From: Plasmopara viticola
Taxonomy: Eukaryota > Oomycota > Peronosporomycetes > Peronosporales > Peronosporaceae
Length of the DNA stretch: 64,000 nt
Reading direction: 5' to 3'
Assembly: GCA_001695595.3 (NCBI GenBank)
Contig: MBPM02000032.1
Coordinates: 62,001-126,000, forward strand
In this document: positions 1 through 11,753 of the stretch, piece after piece
Layout: each line of letters begins with the position of its first letter
How positions within the stretch are numbered: the stretch's first letter is position 1
Position numbers and translations under genes: made by a program
Notes under the pieces: model-generated
What the model was told of the DNA's origin: nothing
The model's input: only the letters and a program-made list of their open reading frames with translations
Database searches by the model: none

Positions 1-558
1 TTGCTTTCAAAGTCTATATATAAAGGCTTTAACGAAGTAATATAAGTTTTCCAAGCATATACGTTGGGGAGGGTCTATCGGGAATGCAGGAATGATAGAA
101 AGCCCGCATACCGACTATCGCTAGGGTTGCCTTCTCCGAAGACACTGAGTTTGTACATACTGTATTAGTATCCCTGTCCGATATCAGATTGCTCGATCAG
201 CGACGAATCTTAATAAAGTCTCTCTCTAGTCCAATTACCGGATGTAGCGTGTCAATCGGAGCTCTGAATTTTTGTCCAGTTAAGACGTGTTTTTCTCAGA
301 GCGCGAGGGTACCATGTGTTTAGTAAACCCTTAGCGCGGGTAGGGCTGTTTGATACAGAATTGTAGAGGTTTAAATTTGGGCCACGAACGTGGAAAGGTC
401 GCTAAGCGCGCGAGAGGGAGGGAGAAACTGGAAACATTCCTCGTTTGTCTGGGTGGAGAGCAAGCGAGCGAGAAGACAGGGCGAAGTTTGGGCCGCGGAA
501 TTAGCTTGGCGAACCGTAGACGTCCCTTCCCTTCCTTACTTATTTTCATTCAGACATT
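1..558. other. 5' flank of the AN1 zinc-finger gene, no gene seen
   Basis: No coding sequence is supported here. The open frames around 350-740 overlap the start of the zinc-finger gene in other frames and look like chance. The last ~200 bases before the ATG at 559 are richer in G and C than the first 300, as expected for a promoter or 5' UTR. A TTTTCATTCAGAC stretch ends a few bases before the ATG and loosely resembles an oomycete initiator (TCA-Y-T-Y type), but it is very close to the ATG, so I do not call a start site. Confidence 0.4.
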
Positions 559-1032
559 ATGCAGCAAGAGCGAGAGAGTGCCGAGCTGTGCCTCAACGGC
601 TGCGGGTTTTTTGGCGCGCCAGGCAGCGGCGGAATGTGCAGCGTGTGCTGGAAGAAAACCATGTCGGACCGACAGGCTGCCGTGGCGTCGCCACGCACCG
701 CAGATGTGAAGGTGGACGTAGCGGCTGTGCTTGAAACGACTGCGCCCGCGTCGGCCGATCTCGTGGATAATAATAGTGCGACGCTCAAGGAAGAGGCAGC
801 CGAGACGCTGGTGGCGGAGAAACTCGTGCAGAAAAACAAAAAGCGGTGCTGGGAATGCAAGAAAAAGGTGGGCCTGACGGCCATCGAGTGTCGATGTGGC
901 TACGTCTTTTGCAGCAGCCACCGGTTTGAGGACCAACATTCGTGTACGTTTGACTTTAAGACGGCGGATCGCGCTGAGCTGGCACGCCGTAACCCTGGCG
1001 GTGGTAAATTCAGCAAGCTAGAGAAGCTATAA
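559..1032 (+). CDS. A20/AN1-type zinc-finger protein (stress-associated protein family)
   Basis: The frame is a complete, intronless 157-residue protein starting at ATG 559. An N-terminal A20-type finger is visible (Cys11, Cys15, Cys27, Cys30; C-x3-C-x11-C-x2-C). A C-terminal AN1 finger follows (Cys97, Cys100, Cys111, Cys113, Cys118, His121, His127, Cys129), ending in the usual FDFK / ARRNP segment. The ~65-residue linker is acidic and alanine-rich and looks disordered. Length and domain order match the plant/protist SAP (ZFAND5/6-like) family, whose members bind ubiquitin and modulate stress responses in the cytosol. That role is family knowledge and is not shown here. All metal ligands are present. 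The gene stands alone: the next supported gene is 7 kb downstream. Domain identity is secure; the precise cellular role is unknown. Confidence 0.93.
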   Translation: MQQERESAELCLNGCGFFGAPGSGGMCSVCWKKTMSDRQAAVASPRTADVKVDVAAVLETTAPASADLVDNNSATLKEEAAETLVAEKLVQKNKKRCWECKKKVGLTAIECRCGYVFCSSHRFEDQHSCTFDFKTADRAELARRNPGGGKFSKLEKL

Positions 1033-4000
1033 TCTAGATCTTGTGTTTTGGCTCAAAGTCTGATCCGCCGAGCAGTAGACTGGACGACGGCGCCTCGCGA
1101 TCAGTCAAGTGCTGACTTTGCGAGGATGGCCGTCGATCAGCATGCTGCTGGAGACGAAGAATATGCAAACGCGCTGGATGGTTATGATTGGTCGACGACG
1201 CGTTTGTGTGGTATTAGGACGGGCCTGAAGAATTAGTCAGTTAGCACAGTGCCGTGGTCACTCGGACACTCGTTTATCTTTTCGCCATCCATTTCGCTCT
1301 ATTTTAGCTGCCTTGTCTTTAAGAAATTGGTCTTTTTGTCATTTATTATGGTCTGGATTGCACCCTCCTACGCGTTGTACCATCGCACTGCTATTTCTAT
1401 AGAAAAAGCCATCTACTAATTCTTATATTTTGCTTTCTATCTCATGATAAGTATGCATCATCAAAGGACGTATCCATGTGGTGGGAGTCTAATCCACCAG
1501 TCAATTTTTGCAGATACTCGATGCCTTTTGTCGGGTCAAATTGATGTTGGCTTTGATTTGACTTAGTCGGGCTCCGCAAAGATGTGTTTCAATGTTCCTT
1601 GTCACAGTAGTATGGTAATTACCGTGGCAGACTAATCTAAGGTCAACTCATTAGCTCGTTGCGAGCACACATCTGAAAAAAAGGCAATATTAAACACTTG
1701 AATTAAACGAGGGAGCAGAATGAGACTTTTCTGATGAGATGCATGCAATGAAAATCATCTACGTGAGAGTATTAGTCCATACCATAAGTTTTAAGCTGCT
1801 TGTGGTCCGTATTGTGGCAACATCTTTTCTAGTTTCCCAGTCCCCGCAAGGTGTACGACTGTACGACTGATCGTGACAAATATTTGAGGGGTGGGTTTAG
1901 TCTTCCGGACGCAATTTCCGAGCCGTAGACTTTTATAGAGCGTGTTTGTCGTATCTTGGAAATCGTTCAAACTTGAAATCTTGTCTTGAAAGCAATTACA
2001 CCGGTGATTATGGCTGTTATTTCTTTTTGTTGCATGAAGTACCAACGCTCTTCGGCAGTCGGCTTTAATTCCCTTTATTGACTATGTCAGCGTAAAGTTT
2101 ATTTGTTATGAAGTAATAGAGTACTCGAAAAGTTGTGGTCTCAGCGTCATATGCCGGCGAGAACATCGCTGGTATTTTACCTGCCATAATTGTAAAACAG
2201 GACATCAGGAATTTAGGCGTAATTCAATATTTAGCCGTAGTCATAATCGTAATTCAAATCGTCTTTATAAGCAAAATAAAATACAATGGACGTAGGTGAT
2301 TTCTTTCCACCACGTGTCACTTAACCATTCAAAAGATTTCTGTCGCATATAGCCAATGTGCGTTTGACATCGTGCCGTCAAAACGATCTTTTTTTTATGT
2401 GCTGATGTGTCGGCGAGCTTGTGGAAGAGCAGTCTTGTATAGGCTTGAGCATGGTTGCTATTTATGACCGCAGCAGTAGGCACATCGGCGTCGTACTACT
2501 TCTTACGGTGACGCCAAAAGCACAGCAATTTTTTTTAAAAAAAACTTAAAACAACAATCGCATTGATAACGATCCACACATAACCCTCACAACAATTGTT
2601 TGGCTTTTTGATGACTCTGCATCCCTGTATACATGCTTATGACATTCGACTTGGGTTCTTCGTGTAAAATTATTTTACCTTCGTGCGCTTGTAGCAGGTA
2701 AAAGTTGATATTCAAACATATAAGGAAAGCTTAAACAGCTCATAAACAGTCCACAGTCTGTATGCGCATAGGCGCCATGAGGCAGTAAATTGAAAAGAAA
2801 ATTAAATGGAGAAAGTTGGAGAGCTAGATCACATTATATACCATTCCACCGAAATTCTACTCATGGCAAGCGGTCTCATATTGGTCTACTCATGGCAAGC
2901 GGCCTCAATTTGGTCTGGTCTGCAATGCTCTTAACAAGGACCTTTGCGTAAAGATCTTAAATTGAGGCGGTGGATAGTGCCATTAAACTGTCCAGTCATA
3001 AAATAGCTGCGCAAGTCTTGGTGCATCCAGTGGTTTCATCAATTGTATTATCCAATCTGCTAAAGTTCACTTTTTAAGAGAAAAAGGTGCTATGACCTCA
3101 GATTACCGGCAGCGCGTCGCGTACGTACTCTCTTACTTGTGTGGTTAGGCGATCGGTTGAGTCTTCAGCCTTTAACCAGGCTCAATGATGGCCTTTTTCA
3201 CGGAGGCACATGGCATACCAGTCGAGAGCAACATATTTAAGACCCACCAGCTCTGTCATGCGACTTGAAAAAAAGGCAAACATGATGGGTACGCTCAAAT
3301 ATTGTGAACAACTGGCGGCCACCATTAGCAGATGTCTGATTTTTGAATAATTAATTCTCAAACGAGACATAAGAATTATGTTCACTAGTGAGGTCAACCT
3401 CAATCGCAATCTTTTTAGTGCAAGAAATGACATTTGTAAAAATAAATCCGTAGCAATTTTTTAAAAATATTCTGTGATGTAGGGTGAGCATTCTGTGTCT
3501 CGCAGGATCCTGAGCAGCTCAATAACTTAACGCATGGACCTAAAAGACCCAGGCGCTTCTAAGCAAAGCAAAAGTTGCTGCTATTTCGGCAGCAAGGAAA
3601 GGTGCATGATTCATGTCTTTTCCGAAGCGGTTTGACGTAGTGCAACTCCCTTTCGGCGAAAGGCTTTTTAAATATCGCTGGCAATAGCCGCGAATTTTGT
3701 ACGGAGAACAAAAGGTTCTAGGACACCCTAGAGAGTAATAAATTGTTTTAACGTGTGCAGTTCATACATGTGATGACAGCTAAACTTACGAGCTTGACAG
3801 CTCTCGAAGGAGGCAGCAAAAAGCGGTAAGCTGCTGGCTATACAGAGTTCCGTGCTGTTTGCTAAAAAAAACAATCTATTATATAGGTACAACTAGCGCA
3901 TCAAAAAAGATTGTGCACCATAAATTTTGTTGCCATCCAAATGCTCGACAAGCAAACAAAGACAGCAGATTACATCCATTGGTCAGTCCTGATACGTCGT

Positions 4001-7000
4001 GGCCTGGAAAGAACTAACCCTCTTTTGATCGCCGGGAAAGATTCATAGGCGCCAAGCGCTTGAACATACGCGAAAAATTTCTTCAAGACATGCCTCCACC
4101 TCTGCTGTGCGTATGACTTTGGTTGACCAAAAAAAGCCTGGACAGAATTGATCAAATTGGAGGTATCAAAGGTACTCAATTTTTACAAATGTACGCCCTT
4201 AAAGCCTTTTTTATCGAGTGGCCAAAAGCCGTTAGCAAAACAACCTACCGAAGACAATATCCAGAAGGTGAAATGGAAGTTACAAATGCTTACGGGTGGG
4301 TAACACAATTTCGCAAGCATTCAATAGCTTTGCAAGAAAAGAGCCGGGACGATGGGAAATATTTATCTCACAAACATCACTGATGTAATATTTTTTGTTT
4401 AATCAGTTAACATTCAACTTATTGTTTCGTCACAGCAGGTGCTGTCCGAATAAAGCGCCGCCAAATATATCATAAAGAGCATACCTTTACTAATTTCTTG
4501 ACTGACCTGTAAAAACATATCATAGAGGTGGTGTTTTTTAACAAATAAACTTCTCTCGAAGACATATTAGGGTCTTCACTTATCAGCCTTATACACGGCG
4601 TATGTTGCGATCAGAGACCAAAATATTGGGTGTGTCTTCCATTCAGATGCAGTGTCCAATTATTTATCCCCTCAACTTTTACCACATAGGGGCGTCTAGC
4701 ACAAGGATAAAGTTGCTTTTGGCCTGTCAGGCTGTGGTGATTCCTACGAGAGCATTGTGGTCCCATTAATATTCTCTTCATTAGAACGGCAAAGGCCAAT
4801 GCTATGCGAAAGCTAAAGCCTTCGCACTCAGCAGAAACTTTATGTGCTCGGAAATCAAAGAGAAAGTAGCAACCAGCTTGTGCGTACAATAAGCTGAACA
4901 CCGCCACACACAAGAAAGGCTTGTTGCTTAACATATGCGGATGATCTACGCATAAAGCGCAAAATCTGGTAAATACTTGGCATTGAATTCAAATGAGGGA
5001 TAGAATGCGGTTAGTGCGACTATCGGCGTGCTGTGGTAGTGAATAATAATACCACAAGGGCTAGTAAGTGCTTGACAGTGCTGAGCCGTGTGGTCACGCA
5101 AGTGTTTTGACCATTGCTTGCTTTTGTGCAAACATAAACTGACGATACGAACGTCCGTAGCCGTTTCGATAACGATTGGCTGTAAATGCCCATCTACACC
5201 ACATTAAGATAGTGAGCACCGAGAGGTAGTTAGATTTACGACGACGTGAATTTGCAGTAGAAAAATAGAATTTGAACCACGGTGATTACGAATTATGTAA
5301 GCAAACAGAATTTTAAATATACATTACTTGACAATTAGCTAATAAATGATTTAATATATTGGATTACATTGTCGAAAAGGTGAAGCTGAGGTTGAACCTG
5401 AAAAAGGAAAAAAAATTGGTGCGTTTAAAGTCGTGCCGCATTATATACGCCATCGTTAAAGTACAAAGCGCTATGTGCAGTGTCTATACACCTAACAAAC
5501 TCATTTTATCCGGCTACATCCGACAATTTATTTCGCGAATTTAGCTTCAATTGATTGAAACTGATTGTGGACGATTTAGCGCGCACACACCTTGGCGAGC
5601 CTTCCACACAAATATTACATCCTATTCATTGATTGACATCTCGTGACTTGGCTCACGAAATTCAGTCAGGCCTTTCTGGTACATTAATTTGCCCGATCAA
5701 TGTGCCTATTTGCTTTTGACCTTTCAAACCAGCACGCTAGTACCGCCGGGTTGGATTTATAGATCTGAACGATGCATTCAGGTGGATAGCTAGCCGTGTA
5801 ATGATCATAAGAACTTCCGGATTTTGATGCTACTTTGCTCCAACATCGCACGGCCCGTAGGCCCTAATAGAAAGGCATAAAAATCCCGTCAAAATTTTGT
5901 ACAAAAATCTGAGTTATATTCATTTGCCATCGATTCTTTGAGCGAACCGCATGTTTACTTGCAGGCCCATACAGTGTCTCATACTTCCGCGCGCAGCTCG
6001 AGGAGAAAAAGCTCTTCGGGATACGTGAATTGCCTATTTACGTCTAATACCAAGGCCAATTATATGACAGGATGCCAGAGCTCTTCATATGACGCACTAT
6101 CTAATGCCTCATTGCGGAGCCTTAAAAACCGTTGAAAGCAATTCTGCTTTGCATTATATAGTATCTGAGGTGTTTGCCCTCTTTATGTTTTAAAGCGCCT
6201 AAAACTTAGATGTTGTGGTTTATGAGGTAATTCTGACAGCTCACTATACCCGAGCACACGTCTTCTCTCCATTCATGGCTCGCTGTCGTTAGCAATGAAA
6301 TCGCTGCTCTAACGCTGCTTTTACGCTACGATCATCATCGGTGCCGATGATGTCGATGTTACTAACCTCGTGGGCGACATTGCGGCTGGAATGTTTTTGA
6401 TTGGCTTCGTTCGAGCGCTCAAGTCAGCCAATAGCACACTTCTTAATCTTTTCTGCTCAACGAAGTCCGGGCTTTTTACATCTTCTGCCGTCACACTTTT
6501 GACGGTAGGTAAATGCGATTTTAAGATAAGGTTAATTTGCGAACCCTTTTGCATACAAGAGCATCTACATAAAAGAGACATGAATGGGAAAAATAGCTTG
6601 TTATGGTTGGCGTTGAAGTGATCAAAGTAACGACTGCATATCACATCCTAGACCAGCCGAAAGCTTGCGAAAGTCTATCGTCTTGTCTGCACTCGTAGAT
6701 CGCAAGCCAAACTCAGTTACTACACGACATCTCAGGTGTAAGTGCAACATGTCGTTAGATTTCAATTTGGTCAATTACAGGGCATGACCGCGCCGCATGC
6801 ACTGGCCACTGTCTACACAAAGAAGCAAACTCCTACACTTCTGGTCAATTGCCCACCAGCATTGGCGTTGGGTCATCAAAGACGCGGAATGTGAAAATTT
6901 TCTAGCCATGATAGTAAGCATGGGGCTCGGACCACCAAGCCAAGTAGTTAAAATCGACTACTGGATAGTGCTACACTCACCTGAGCCAAAACTTACGCAA

Positions 7001-8199
7001 TACCGTGCTTCACACACCAAGCGATTGATTTCTTCACTTACCCCAGCCCACGCTTTCCTCAAATGCTTGTGTAGGACGCGCCCAGGTTTTTCAACATTTC
7101 TTTATGTGGCACTAATCTAGAGGTGCGATCACAGCTACATTAGTATCTCTAGATCCTGCCCGACGAGTGGTAAGTGAGACTGCGCGTAACTCGATAGTAT
7201 CGGGCTGTGCCCTTATGGATATTTAGCGCGTGACACATGCAGGGCAAGCATTTGAATCGTCATTCTGCTACATTACCCTAGGTAGACTATTTAGCTTATG
7301 CCTTTGAGGAGCAAAGCTTAGATACTAAGTATGCGGACCGCTTGTCGTTTAAACGCTTCATGGTGCGCGTAAGACCGATGAGAAAACTTCCAGACTTCGG
7401 GTGCAATGTACAAGGAAAATATTTTAGTTACTTGTACTTCAAGAGAGCTTCAGCGAAATCGACGTGTGAGCAGTTCGGTACATACGGTACAAAATTTGCA
7501 TGGCTAATGACCTGCTATTTCTACCCGTGAACTGATGGCCTGCGGCTCTTTAGAGGTCATTTTTTTCGGCCGGCTAGAAGCCTTCTTCGCTACATAAATA
7601 GGCATCGTTATGACCGAACAGATTATTTGTATAGAGTGATGGATAACACTTGGACGTACTTTCATGCAGTGGAGAGGATGTTACAAGGCGCTATAAAAGC
7701 AGAGCGTTTGTGGTAAATTCTGACTTCCCGAATTACAGTGATGGCTGACCCTATGGCTGTGTATATTAGGATACTTTGAAAAGTTTCACAATTTACTAAC
7801 TAGCAATTATGGAGGTGGGATGAAACACTACATTCTACAGCACATTTCGATTCCTTGAGGCTGAACAGTTGTATGTCCTAAATGCGTATGAAACCGTTAC
7901 ATCTAAACGATGCACCGCATTTCTTGCTCGCTGAAATCAAGCTTTCATGCAAGCTCGCACAATAAAGGCGCTACGTAATTCGTTCAGCTGTAATTGCATT
8001 CTGCACACTGTTTAGTAAAGCGAGGCTGCCTTTCTATTCTGATAACTGCCGCTTAGATATTTTCTTATTATTACAATATTAAATGTGACATTTTTACAGA
8101 AGATACTACCTGAAATTTATTGCGTAAATCTTATGTATTCGAAATCTCAACAACTTCCCTTATAATTATTCCGTGTAAAATAGTAAAAAGCGTGAAGAT
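1033..8199. other. 7.2 kb AT-rich gene desert
   Basis: This stretch separates the zinc-finger gene from the next island. It contains only short chance frames (up to ~107 residues) without recognisable domains and with skewed, low-complexity composition. I see one short tandem duplication (2856-2913). The frame at 1048-1236 directly after the zinc-finger stop begins with TTG and shows no known motif, so I treat it as 3' UTR/spacer. No transposon domain could be recognised, although highly decayed repeats are likely. Confidence 0.5.
2856..2913. repeat. Two-copy 29-bp tandem repeat
   Basis: Two adjacent 29-nt units each begin TCTACTCATGGCAAGCGG and end TTGG. They differ at three positions. This looks like a simple local duplication in non-coding DNA. 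Confidence 0.85.
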
Positions 8200-9120
8200 C
8201 TACGAGATCGTCCGATAACCTGACGTCCCGCGAAGCTTGCGTGAGTAGCGCCTCAGCTCAAAGAAGCACCAGCGCTTGATCGGCTTTGGAATAGAGCGGT
8301 AGACTGCCGGCGGCAGCATAATTAGTGGACTGGTGGATCGTTTGTATTCGATGTAGTCTGGGTTTTGTCCGTAGCGCTCGTCGTACCGGTCTTCAGCAAG
8401 TGGCACACCCGAGAGGAACATGAGCACCACGAAAGTAAAGACGGGACTAATGCAGGCTACATAGTAAAACCACGTCTCACCCCCGAGACCGCCAAAATTG
8501 GCGCTGGCTATGATTGTCATACCCACCCAACACAAAATTTCACCAAAATAATTCGGATGCCGCGAGTATTTCCATACTCCCGAGCACAACAATTTGTCCT
8601 TGTTCCTAGGATTGTCGCGAAAGGCAGACTTGGAGAAATCGGCAGCTGACTCAATAAATACTCCGAGCGCCCAAAGTACAATACCAACAATGTCTCGTGG
8701 TTCGCCAAAATCACCGTCGACCTGGTCTCCTCCCGAGTTGGCTAATATTACTGGTAGCGAGACAAAAAATACCCACATGATCTGAAAAATCCAAAAGCCG
8801 AAAAACGCTAAACAATTTGCACGCATTTCGTCAAAACGTTCGTCCTTGCCGCGTTTAAGCACGCGAATCAGTAAGAACGAGCCCAAGCGCAAGGCCCAAG
8901 CCACTTGCATGCAGGTCACCACGATGGCGCGCGTGTCATATACGTCTTGCAACAAAAGCGATAAAAGCGCCAGCGTCATGAAGTTCAGTGCGCCGGCCAG
9001 GTCCGTTACCTTGTCGAATTGGCATAAATAAGCCACGGTGAAGAAGCTGCATTGCATGAGGACAGTGACGCCAAAGCAGATGAGCAGCATGTAGCCACCC
9101 GAGACCAACGGCTCGTCCAT
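8200..9120 (-). CDS. DUF1295 / steroid 5-alpha-reductase-like integral membrane protein
   Basis: This is a 306-residue polytopic membrane protein. The frame stays open upstream to 9198 but only from a TTG codon; the first ATG (complement at 9118-9120, M-D-E-P-L) is chosen. About seven hydrophobic segments are visible. The C-terminal third carries the family signature, a W-K-Y-S-R-H-P-N-Y-F-G-E motif near residue 190, followed by a second conserved block with D-R-Y-D-E-R-Y-G and the closing Y-K-R-x-T-S-P-L. These mark the DUF1295/isoprenylcysteine-methyltransferase/sterol-reductase superfamily, where the motif helps bind NADPH. The natural substrate is unknown; a lipid or sterol reductase in the ER is an inference. 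The gene is divergent from the CobW-type GTPase with a short shared promoter. No defects are seen. Confidence 0.9.
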   Translation of the reverse strand: MDEPLVSGGYMLLICFGVTVLMQCSFFTVAYLCQFDKVTDLAGALNFMTLALLSLLLQDVYDTRAIVVTCMQVAWALRLGSFLLIRVLKRGKDERFDEMRANCLAFFGFWIFQIMWVFFVSLPVILANSGGDQVDGDFGEPRDIVGIVLWALGVFIESAADFSKSAFRDNPRNKDKLLCSGVWKYSRHPNYFGEILCWVGMTIIASANFGGLGGETWFYYVACISPVFTFVVLMFLSGVPLAEDRYDERYGQNPDYIEYKRSTSPLIMLPPAVYRSIPKPIKRWCFFELRRYSRKLRGTSGYRTIS

Positions 9121-9308
9121 TGTTAAATGAGTTTTAACAGAACCAGTCGGCGACTTCAACGCGGAACACAATCGAAGCTTTCTAAAAAAAGATAACAAAC
9201 ACTCTTACGAACTAATGGGAGAGTCTTTCTCTTTCGCAGAAATGATCAACTGTATGGCAGTCAGTATTGGGACAAACTTCTACACAATTTTTGATACAAA
9301 ATGAGAAT
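9121..9308. promoter_or_regulatory. Divergent promoter region between DUF1295 protein and CobW-type GTPase
   Basis: Two genes start in opposite directions from this 188-base segment, so it must contain both core promoters or 5' UTRs. It includes a pyrimidine-rich run near 9223-9236. No individual element is called with confidence. Confidence 0.5.
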
Positions 9309-10967
9309 ATGCGACTAACTAAATCGTTGAAACTCGTATTGAAAGTAAACATAGTTATGATGACAGCCTCCGAGCGGGAGTTAGCTGCTAACCGCGTAAA
9401 CCTATGCCTGGGTGCGGAGCGGCAACTACTAGCCCGCAATGCGCAGAAACGTCGTCTTCCGGTGACCATCGTAACTGGTTTTTTAGGTGCAGGGAAGACG
9501 TCGCTGCTGCGGCACATTTTGCAGCATAAATTGAATCTGCGCGTTGCGTGCGCTGTGAGCGACTTGGCAGCTATCAACGTGGATGCTTTGTTAGTGGCTA
9601 ATCAGCTAGCAGGAAAGGGCAATAAGCTCTTTAAACTCAAAGCCGATCCGAATAGCAGCTTGGATGAGTTTAAAAATGCCGTGTGGCAGGTTTTGAGTGA
9701 GGACGACGAAAGTGCGGCGCTTGACCTTGTGGATTACCTTGTGATGGAGACCAGCGGAACCACTGATCCAACGAGATTAGTTGCAGCGGTTCAGGAGAAA
9801 TTTGGTAAGATGATGCGTGCTCGACTGGACTCAGTAGTGACTGTCGTAGATGGGGAAGCATTAGCACAAGATGCGATGCAAGGGGTAGAAATGTGTGGTG
9901 TGTCGATTCGACAGCTTCAGTGTGCAGATGTGGTGTTACTGAATAAAGTCGATCTGCTCCACGAAAGTAGATTAAAAGTCGCTCGAGCAATGGTGAAGAA
10001 ATATGCGCCAAATGCCCGACTGTACGAGACGGATCATAGCCGCGTGTATTTGCCTCATGTGCTGGATATTGCACCACCAGAGAATGCTTTTGATAGCGGA
10101 CTTAGTCATGAAAAGGTGCAGGTGCAATGGATTACAGGACTGAGTGCATTAAGCGGTACAATGACGCCTGCCCCAAGTCGTTTACGAGTAGATATAAGTT
10201 CAAAAGTGGTTGAGAACGATACTGTGCCGTTGCAGGCATTTGCTTCTGTGGCTTTTGAGCGAATGGAACCGACGCCCCTTGCAGCCGTTCACGACTGGAT
10301 TCGACGTCACTTGCCAAAAGGCACGCTACGAGCCAAAGGAGTGGTGTATATTGCTGAGCTGCCAAGGTATCGCTTTGTGGTCCAACTGAGTGGAAAGCGG
10401 CGAGTGGAAGTTGACAATACTGGCATTTGGCACACGACTCCAAAGACTCAATTTGTTGTAATTGGTTTCAACGGCACCCGTGGCAACTATGACGAGCAAT
10501 TTGATGAATGTCAAGCTTTAGAAAGTCTGACGACATGTATGTCAAGAATGCCAGATCAGATGGGAGAAGAAGACCCGTCAAGCCGTGAAGCAAGCTTACA
10601 GTTGCTGCAAGCCGACAAGCGGTTCCAGACTCTTATTCTGGGTGATCAAGCCACAACAGTTGCCTTTCGTCTCGTTTGTCCGATATCAGCCCTCGACGAC
10701 ATGATGCTTCGCCACCACCATCATGTGGACATGAATGAATCTACTATGCGACTGGTGCGAGAGGTGAATGCTTCGGGTGGCGGCTCTTTACTGCTTTATG
10801 CCTCGGATCTGAGCCCGGACGCTATCGAAAGTGACCACATCTTTGCTGTTGCCTCCATCATTGGCTCGGCGTCTGTCTTGAGCATGTGGAATGAGCTTGA
10901 CGCGCGTGCTGCAACAATTATCGATGAAGTCAAGAGGAAACTTGCTGGTTGCTTGTGTGGCTTTTAA
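9309..10967 (+). CDS. CobW/G3E-type GTPase (metallochaperone-like) with C-terminal extension
   Basis: The frame encodes 552 residues from ATG 9309. An in-frame ATG at 9357 is an equally plausible start, while the upstream TTG at 9267 is not. The Walker A G-F-L-G-A-G-K-T lies at residues ~57-64, a switch/Walker B E-T-S-G-T-T-D-P follows, and the guanine-specificity L-L-N-K-V-D-L-L is present. A CobW C-terminal domain is recognisable around 10230-10490 (E-R-M-E-P-T-P-L ... I-W-H-T-T-P). G3E GTPases deliver metal ions (Zn, Co, Ni) to target enzymes. Oddly, the family's C-x-C-C metal-binding motif, expected after the switch region, is replaced by K-L-K-A-D-P. An extra ~150-residue C-terminal region contains an H-H-H-H cluster (near 10709-10720). 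Metal delivery is therefore uncertain for this member. Confidence 0.9.
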   Translation: MRLTKSLKLVLKVNIVMMTASERELAANRVNLCLGAERQLLARNAQKRRLPVTIVTGFLGAGKTSLLRHILQHKLNLRVACAVSDLAAINVDALLVANQLAGKGNKLFKLKADPNSSLDEFKNAVWQVLSEDDESAALDLVDYLVMETSGTTDPTRLVAAVQEKFGKMMRARLDSVVTVVDGEALAQDAMQGVEMCGVSIRQLQCADVVLLNKVDLLHESRLKVARAMVKKYAPNARLYETDHSRVYLPHVLDIAPPENAFDSGLSHEKVQVQWITGLSALSGTMTPAPSRLRVDISSKVVENDTVPLQAFASVAFERMEPTPLAAVHDWIRRHLPKGTLRAKGVVYIAELPRYRFVVQLSGKRRVEVDNTGIWHTTPKTQFVVIGFNGTRGNYDEQFDECQALESLTTCMSRMPDQMGEEDPSSREASLQLLQADKRFQTLILGDQATTVAFRLVCPISALDDMMLRHHHHVDMNESTMRLVREVNASGGGSLLLYASDLSPDAIESDHIFAVASIIGSASVLSMWNELDARAATIIDEVKRKLAGCLCGF

Positions 10968-11055
10968 CACATTTGCGACAAAATGTTTGATTTAGAGAAA
11001 GCAACTTAAAACGTTCAAGTACGAAACATCAAAGTCTAAATGTGCCGCGTTGCCA

Positions 11056-11362
11056 CTAACTCACGCAAATAATGTACACAGCGTGGATAATTCCAGGTAT
11101 GTATCTAACAAAGCATCACGGATTAGCCTCATAAAGTGTGGAATCTTCAATCTGAGCGCATTCGGTACCCAAAAAGCGTGAGCAACCCATTGATGGCCAG
11201 ATCCTTGCTGCAACCAGTTTGCAAGAACACTCCGAGTGGTGGCAAGAGTACAGCGCAAATCAATCGGGCAGTCTTGTCCCAGTCAAACGTCGAGGCCCCA
11301 GAAGACGAGCGACGCTCGTCGCCTTCAAACCAGGTGTCGGCATCATCCGCGGCGTGACCCAT
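11056..11362 (-). CDS. Pmp3/UPF0057-type small membrane proteolipid, N-terminally extended, one intron
   Basis: This is a spliced two-exon gene. Exon 1 is complement 11169-11362 (ATG at 11362) and exon 2 complement 11056-11104. The intron (11105-11168, 64 nt) begins GTACCG and ends TTAG. The joined frame gives 80 residues ending in a TAG. The core is the Pmp3 signature: a first helix with L-I-C-A-V-L-L-P-P-L-G-V-F, then C-S-K-D-L-A-I-N and a second helix running through L-F-G-Y-I-P-G-I-I-H-A-V-Y-I-I. Pmp3 proteins sit in the plasma membrane and affect membrane potential and salt/cold tolerance. A hydrophilic ~30-residue N-terminal extension is unusual, since the canonical length is ~55. It is paired with the paralogue at 11754. 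The splice is supported because the canonical motif is restored exactly across the junction. Confidence 0.88.
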
Positions 11363-11753
11363 TGCTGCCACAGTGTCTACAGGAACTTTAGGAATAAGAG
11401 CTTTACAAATACGATTGCGAAGGCAACTGCCGCACAAGAAAAGGAGAAGAAATTTAAGACCTAGATCTGTATATTAACTGTGGACCGCAAACCTTTTCCA
11501 ATAAAAAACTAAGAAATCATGATATGATTGAGAGCGCCCTCCTCTCCGATGTACGTATGCGACTTGCACCTGCGACTGCACAGTAAGCCAATGCAATAAA
11601 CCCTAGCGCATTCGCACCCTTCCACCCCACGCTCGGAAACGACCTCGATCGTTCAATGAGACGCAAACTGCCGACAATATTTCTTCTCATAACGACACGA
11701 AAAGCCTTGCCACCCCAACTTAGCACCACATTTAATAGCTAATGTGGCGCTTC
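11363..11753. other. Spacer between the two Pmp3 genes
   Basis: The spacer is 391 bases. It must hold the promoter of the left Pmp3 gene and the 3' end of the right one. A 70-codon minus-strand frame (11517-11729) shows no Pmp3 or other recognisable motif. No remnant of a third Pmp3 copy was seen. Confidence 0.5.

Noticed and set aside
350..939. Several long frames on both strands around the AN1 gene
   Set aside because: They overlap the real zinc-finger gene in other frames and have no domain of their own.
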